This document shows positions 60,008-64,000 of a stretch of DNA of 64,000 nt, piece after piece. The stretch is from Salinigranum salinum (GTDB taxonomy: Archaea > Halobacteriota > Halobacteria > Halobacteriales > Haloferacaceae), in assembly GCF_009176545.1 (NCBI RefSeq), contig NZ_VTOJ01000002.1, positions 434,001-498,000 on the forward strand. The letters run 5' to 3'. The notes under the pieces are model-generated. The model was not told where the DNA came from, searched no databases, and saw only the letters and a program-made list of their open reading frames with translations. A program made the position numbers and the translations under genes. Each line of letters begins with the position of its first letter. The stretch's first letter is position 1.

Positions 60008-60463
60008 ATGACCGACGACGCAGCCGACTCCGACGAGACCGACGTGGCGGCCGACGACGAGGACACGAACCCGGTCGCCGAGATCGCCGAGCGCGCGTCG
60101 AACGACCCCTTCTGCGAGACGGTCGGGATCGACCTCGCGTCCGTGCACCCCGGTTACGCGGAGACCATGCTCACGGTCGAAGAGCGTCACCTGAACTTCC
60201 ACGGGACGCCCCACGGTGGCGCTGTCTACGCGCTAGCCGACGCAGCGTTCGCGGCGGCGTCGAACACAGGGTCGAAGACGGCGGTCGCGCTGGAGACGAA
60301 CATCTCCTACTTCGCGGCTGTCGACGTGGGCGAGACGCTCCGGGCGGTTGCCGAGGAGACGCACCTGGGGGGACGGACCGCGGCGTACGACGTCCGGGTC
60401 ACCGACGAAACCGGCGATCCCGTGGCGACGTTCCGCGGGCGGGTCTATCGGTTCGACGACTGA
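60008..60463 (+). CDS. paaI: PaaI-type acyl-CoA thioesterase
   Basis: A 151-residue hotdog thioesterase. After a disordered acidic N-terminus (~30 residues) the domain shows HLNFHGTPHGGAVYALADAAFAAASN, the HGGxxxxLAD active-site pattern of PaaI, and GRTAAYDVRVTDETG at the end. PaaI clears hydroxylated phenylacetyl-CoA and other stalled intermediates to free CoA. It is convergent with paaK, supporting that role. ATG at 60008 gives a typical acidic tail. Confidence 0.87.
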   Translation: MTDDAADSDETDVAADDEDTNPVAEIAERASNDPFCETVGIDLASVHPGYAETMLTVEERHLNFHGTPHGGAVYALADAAFAAASNTGSKTAVALETNISYFAAVDVGETLRAVAEETHLGGRTAAYDVRVTDETGDPVATFRGRVYRFDD

Positions 60464-60467
60464 CGTC

Positions 60468-60551
60468 CGACGGAGATGGAGGCGGTCCCGACGGAGATGG
60501 AGGCAGTCCCGACAGAGATGGAGGCGGTCCCGACGGAGATGGGGGCGGTCC
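60468..60551. repeat. 21-base tandem repeat, four copies
   Basis: Four units of cgacggagatggaggcggtcc with single changes fill the gap between the stop codons of the thioesterase and of paaK. No ORF with good composition uses them. They may form part of a bidirectional terminator or be a simple slippage expansion. Confidence 0.8.
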
Positions 60552-60558
60552 GGAGGGA

Positions 60559-61851
60559 TCAGTCCCCGCGGTGATCGTACACCCGCTGGACCTTGCCCGT
60601 CTCCTGCCGGGCGATGTCGCCGTAGGGGACGAGGTGGAACTCGTCGGGCGTGAACCCGAGGACGTTCTTCAGGCGGGTCCCGATTCGGGCTTCGAGGTCG
60701 TCGACGTCCCCTGCGAAGTCCTCGACGAGTTCGACGGTCAGTTCGACGGTGTCGAGGTTTCCCTCGCGGTCGAGGTCGATGCGGTAGTGCGGGGCGACCT
60801 GGTCGAACTCGAGGACGACGTCCTCGACCTCGCTGGGGTAGAAGTTGACGCCACGGACGATGAGCAGGTCGTCCGCCCGGCCCGTGACGTTGTCCATCCG
60901 CACGGCGGTCCGCCCGCACTCGCAGGTGTCGTAGTCGAGCGTGGTCAGGTCACCGGTCCGGTACCGGAGGACGGGCAGGGCGTCTTTCGCCAGCGTCGTC
61001 AACACGAGTTCGCCCTCCTCGCCCTCCTCGACGGGGTCGCCCGTCCGCGGATCGACGACCTCGGGGTAGAAGAGATCCTCCCAGATGTGCAGGCCGTTCT
61101 GGGCCTCGATACACTCGATAGAGACGCCGGGCCCGACGATCTCCGAGAGGCCGTAGATGTCGACCCCTTTGACGCCGAGGCGTTCTTCGATCTCGTAGCG
61201 CATCGGGTCCGTGCAGGGTTCCGCGCCGAAGAGGATCAGCCGGACAGGCAGGTCGTGGACGTCGATGCCCATCTCCTCGGCGACCTCCGCGAGGTACAGC
61301 GAGTACGACGGCGTACAGGTGAGCACGTCGCTCTCGAGGTCGGTGAGCAGTTCGACCTGCCGCTGGGTGTTGCCGCCGCCGACTGGGATGACGGTCGCGT
61401 CGATCTCCTCGATACCCTGATGGAGGCCGAGTCCGCCGGTGAAGAGCCCGTAGCCGTAGGCGTTCTGCACGACGTCCGTGCTGTCGACGCCGGCGGCCAC
61501 GAGACACCGCGCGACCGCCTGGGTCCAGACGTCGAGGTCCTCCTGGGTGTAGCCGACGATCTTCGGCTTGCCCGTCGTCCCCGAAGAGGCGTGGATGCGG
61601 ATCACGTCTTCCATGTCGCGGGCGAACAGCCCGGTGGGGTACTCGTCGCGGAAGTCCTCCTTCGTGGTGAACGGGAGCTCGTGGATGTCGTCGACGCCGT
61701 CGATGTCGTCGGGGGTGATCCCCCGTTCGTCGAACGCGCGTCGGTAGTAGTCGACGTTCTCGTAGGCGTTCTCGACGGTCGCTCGCAGCCGCTCGTCCTG
61801 GATCTCCCGTAGCTCCTCGCGCGAGGCGGTCTCGACGCTGTCGTACACCAT
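60559..61851 (-). CDS. paaK: Phenylacetate--CoA ligase
   Basis: Activates phenylacetate to phenylacetyl-CoA with ATP, the entry step of the pathway. The 430-residue AMP-forming enzyme shows the P-loop-like ASSGTTGKPKIVGYTQEDL near residue 88, LFGAEPCTD, DIYGLSEIVGPG near 220 and RYRTGDLTTLDYDTCECGRT near 300, then the small C-terminal domain (NFYPSEVEDVVLEF). This length and motif set are of PaaK rather than longer acyl-CoA synthetases. Start at 61851 (MVYDSVETAS) follows a TATA box by about 25 bases. Confidence 0.95.
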   Translation of the reverse strand: MVYDSVETASREELREIQDERLRATVENAYENVDYYRRAFDERGITPDDIDGVDDIHELPFTTKEDFRDEYPTGLFARDMEDVIRIHASSGTTGKPKIVGYTQEDLDVWTQAVARCLVAAGVDSTDVVQNAYGYGLFTGGLGLHQGIEEIDATVIPVGGGNTQRQVELLTDLESDVLTCTPSYSLYLAEVAEEMGIDVHDLPVRLILFGAEPCTDPMRYEIEERLGVKGVDIYGLSEIVGPGVSIECIEAQNGLHIWEDLFYPEVVDPRTGDPVEEGEEGELVLTTLAKDALPVLRYRTGDLTTLDYDTCECGRTAVRMDNVTGRADDLLIVRGVNFYPSEVEDVVLEFDQVAPHYRIDLDREGNLDTVELTVELVEDFAGDVDDLEARIGTRLKNVLGFTPDEFHLVPYGDIARQETGKVQRVYDHRGD

Positions 61852-61867
61852 AGGCGAAACGGACGAT

Positions 61868-61883
61868 TGTTTGTGATAAAAAA
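61868..61883 (-). promoter_or_regulatory. Putative TATA box of paaK
   Basis: On the minus strand the stretch reads acgttttttatcacaa, an A/T island 20-30 bases before the paaK ATG, fitting a leaderless promoter. Confidence 0.5.
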
Positions 61884-62016
61884 CGTTGGGTCCGACCACC
61901 GGCGTCGGCTCTCCCGTCGGTCACGACGCACGTCGGAGCGCACCGACCGACAGGAGCGGACGCCGCGATGGGTCCACTCGTGTCGCCCTCGCCCGCCGCG
62001 TGACACGCGGGCCGAA

Positions 62017-62025
62017 CCTATTTGT
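62017..62025 (+). promoter_or_regulatory. Putative TATA box of the thiolase gene
   Basis: cctatttgt is an A/T-rich island about 28 bases before the thiolase ATG at 62049, in the divergent interval with paaK. Confidence 0.45.
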
Positions 62026-62048
62026 CTCCGACCACGCAACCGGGGGCC

Positions 62049-63212
62049 ATGCGAGACGCGTACGTCGTCGGCGCGGGCCAGTCGCGGTACGGTGCGTTCC
62101 CCGACGAGAGCTACCGTTCGTTGTTCACGACGGCCTACGAGGCGGCCATGACGGAGGCCGATCTCGACGCGGCGGCCGTCGACGAGGCGGTCGTCGGCAC
62201 GCTCGGTGTCGGCGGGCGACAGATCGGGCTGTCGGGGCCAGCGGTGACAGAACACGTCGGCCTCCACGGCGTCCCCTGCACGCGGGTCGAGAACGCCTGT
62301 GCCGCCGGCGGCTACGCCGTCCGGAGCGCCGTCCAGGCGGTGAAGAGCGGGATGGCCGACGTGGTGGTCGCCGGGGGGTTCGAGGTGATGACCGACCTCT
62401 CGGGCGACGTCTCGAAGTACTGGCTCGGCGTCAGCGGCGAGACCGAGTGGGAACGACTCACGGGCACGACCTTCTCGGGCGTGTACGCCCAGATGGCGTC
62501 GGCGTATCTCGACGCGTACGACGCCTCTCCCGACCACTTCTCGAAGGTCGCGGTGAAGAACCACGCCAACGGCGCGAAGAACCCGAAGGCACACCTCGGC
62601 TTCGAGTGCTCGCTCGACGACGCCCGCTCGGCACCGATGGTCGCCGAGCCGCTGAACCTCTACCACTGCTGTCCCACCACCGACGGGGCCGCCGTGGTCG
62701 TCGTCGCCAGCGCGGACGTCGCGGCGTCGTGTGACCACGCCGTCCGGGTGGCAGGCGTGGGTGCTGCCTCCGAGCGCGTCGGCCTCTTCCAGCGCGACAG
62801 CTACACCTCGATCGCCTCCTCCCGAAGAGCCGCCGAGGCGGCGTACGAGATGGCCGGCATCGACGCCGCAGACATCGACGTCGCCGAGGTCCACGACTGC
62901 TTCGCCATCGCCGAACTGCTGGCGTACGAGGACCTCGGCTTCTGCGACCCCGGCGAGGCCCCCCGGCTGATCGACGACGGCGTGACGGAACTCGACGGTG
63001 AACTGCCCGTCAACCCCTCGGGTGGCCTGAAGTCGAAGGGCCACCCGATCGGCGCGACCGGGACCGGACAGGTCGTCGAACTGTTCGACCAGTTGACGGA
63101 GCGGGCGGGCGACCGCCAGGTTTCCGGGGCCGACATCGGACTCGCCCACAACGTCGGCGGGAGCGGTGGGGCGACCGTCGTCCACGTGCTCGAGGGAGGT
63201 GCGTCGCCGTGA
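62049..63212 (+). CDS. Thiolase family protein (acetyl-CoA acyltransferase type)
   Basis: A 387-residue thiolase-fold enzyme. The nucleophilic Cys is in VENACAAGGYAVRSAVQAV, the second region has VHDCFAIAELLAYEDLGF and the third NPSGGLKSKGHPIGATGTGQVVELFDQL, with GSGGATVVH at the end. It is of the SCPx/archaeal type that forms a complex with HMG-CoA-synthase-like and DUF35 proteins. In this setting it may cleave the final beta-ketoadipyl-CoA-type product. Overlaps the next gene by GTGA. Confidence 0.9.
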   Translation: MRDAYVVGAGQSRYGAFPDESYRSLFTTAYEAAMTEADLDAAAVDEAVVGTLGVGGRQIGLSGPAVTEHVGLHGVPCTRVENACAAGGYAVRSAVQAVKSGMADVVVAGGFEVMTDLSGDVSKYWLGVSGETEWERLTGTTFSGVYAQMASAYLDAYDASPDHFSKVAVKNHANGAKNPKAHLGFECSLDDARSAPMVAEPLNLYHCCPTTDGAAVVVVASADVAASCDHAVRVAGVGAASERVGLFQRDSYTSIASSRRAAEAAYEMAGIDAADIDVAEVHDCFAIAELLAYEDLGFCDPGEAPRLIDDGVTELDGELPVNPSGGLKSKGHPIGATGTGQVVELFDQLTERAGDRQVSGADIGLAHNVGGSGGATVVHVLEGGASP

Positions 63213-64000
63213 CCCGGCACGTCACGGGCGTCGGGGCGTACGTCCCCCGACTGTTCCTCCCCGCGAGCGCGTACCGCGAGGCGTGGGGCACCGGCGGCCC
63301 CCGGGGGATCGACCGGACGGCGGTGCCGGACGCCGACGAGGACGCCGTGACGATGGGCGTCGAGGCGGCGACACGTGCGCTCGACGCGGCGAGCGTCGAC
63401 GGGGACGAGATCGCCCACCTCGCCGTCGCGACGACGACCCCACCGAACGACGAGGAAGAGCTGTGTCCGCGCCTGGCGTCGCTGCTCGGGTCGACGCCGG
63501 AGACGACCCGGCAGTACGGTGGCGGCACCCGGGCGGGAGTGGCCGCAGTCGCCGCGAGTTGCTCGGACGACCGCGCGGTCGGTGGCCCGGCGCTCGTCGT
63601 CGTCGCCGACGCACCCCGCGGAACTCCCGAGAGCGACGAGGAGGCCGCGGCGGGGGCGGGTGCCGGCGCGATCGTCCTCGACGGCGTCGACGACGTCGAC
63701 GACGGAGGGTCGATGACGGTCGACACGGTCGGCGAGGCGTCCGACCCGGTTCCGGGGACGCGCTTCCGCCGCCGGGGGCGTGCGACGACGGAGTCGGTCG
63801 GCATCACGCAGTACGAACGGGAGGCGTACAAGGACACGGTCGCGGACGCGGTCGAGGCGCTCGAAACCGACGTCGCGAAGGTCGACGCCGCGGCGCTCAC
63901 CGCGCCGAACGGCCGACTGCCGTACCGGGTCGCGGGGACTGTCGGCCTCTCGACCGACCAGATCGCCGCGGGGACCGTCGTCTCGGAGACGGGCGACGCG
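63209..64000 (+). CDS. Ketosynthase III/HMG-CoA synthase-like protein (partial)
   Basis: Starts at GTG inside the thiolase stop and runs off the right edge (264 residues seen). The fold is thiolase-like: HVTGVGAYVPRLFLPASAY, MGVEAATRALDAASVDGDEIAHLAVATTTPP and a later domain beginning VGEASDPVPGTRFRRRG. Where condensing enzymes have a Cys in an AC-x-GG context this protein reads RQYGGGTRAGVAAVAASC, so the nucleophile seems to be absent. Archaeal homologues sit in a complex with thiolase and a DUF35 protein; a DUF35 tail may lie beyond the edge. Confidence 0.8.
   Translation, partial: MTRHVTGVGAYVPRLFLPASAYREAWGTGGPRGIDRTAVPDADEDAVTMGVEAATRALDAASVDGDEIAHLAVATTTPPNDEEELCPRLASLLGSTPETTRQYGGGTRAGVAAVAASCSDDRAVGGPALVVVADAPRGTPESDEEAAAGAGAGAIVLDGVDDVDDGGSMTVDTVGEASDPVPGTRFRRRGRATTESVGITQYEREAYKDTVADAVEALETDVAKVDAAALTAPNGRLPYRVAGTVGLSTDQIAAGTVVSETGDA

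Overview
The window is a stretch of chromosome from a halophilic archaeon (class Halobacteria). The evidence is the very acidic predicted proteins, GC-rich core genes with strongly G/C third positions, archaeal-type TATA boxes about 25-30 bases before near-leaderless starts, Tat signal peptides joined to lipoboxes, and typically archaeal genes: diadenylate cyclase DacZ, Cbf5/TruB, the DUF106/EMC3-like insertase, archaeal CMP kinase, a JAMM protease, Idi1 and an Lrp/carA pair. The genus cannot be fixed from sequence reading alone.

Layout. 1-9.7 kb: end of a histidine kinase, metG, a short lower-GC patch with an unknown zinc-ribbon protein, a solitary cytochrome b C-terminal (PetD-like) gene, pyk, and a three-gene operon made of an M20 hydrolase, a metal-ligand-less M20 relative and a protein that reads as a complete LpxC-type zinc deacetylase. 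9.9-16.2 kb: a low-GC integrated element between a 17-base repeat at 9987 and an intact tRNA-Pro(GGG) at 16109, carrying a tyrosine integrase, a winged-helix protein, a pentapeptide-repeat/two-TM channel-like protein and a Tat lipoprotein. 16.4-24.4 kb: dacZ, truB-cmk-DUF106, a SHOCT pair, a TetR regulator, adk and a YeiH-type transporter. 24.5-46 kb: mostly household and accessory genes: MFS and APC transporters (the latter fused to universal stress domains), histidine kinase, hydrolases, an AIR-synthase relative, kynU, SDR, JAMM protease with idi, a PHP protein, a tandem pair of small membrane proteins with duplicated promoters, lrp/carA, GNAT and an amidohydrolase. 45.2-64 kb: an aerobic phenylacetate degradation region.

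How the genes work together. PaaK (60.6 kb) makes phenylacetyl-CoA; PaaA-B-C-D with a separate zinc-ribbon piece (46.9-49.6 kb) form the epoxidase; a PaaG-like crotonase (45.3 kb), hotdog thioesterases (50.6 and 60.0 kb), a MaoC-like hydratase (59.0 kb) and a thiolase (62.0 kb) could carry out or protect later steps. A bat-type helix-turn-helix regulator is divergent from paaA and appears to share its TATA box. Inside this region lies a complete branched-chain/aromatic-type ABC importer whose two permeases are fused, a plausible uptake system for the same substrates. No PaaE reductase or PaaZ ring-opening enzyme is seen in the window.

The observations most worth following are the LpxC-like protein in an archaeon (all five LpxC active-site positions can be matched by eye) with its unusual M20 partners, the tRNA-Pro element with its channel-like pentapeptide protein, the split PaaD, the Idi1 lacking the classical active-site cysteine, and the tandem small membrane proteins with duplicated promoters.
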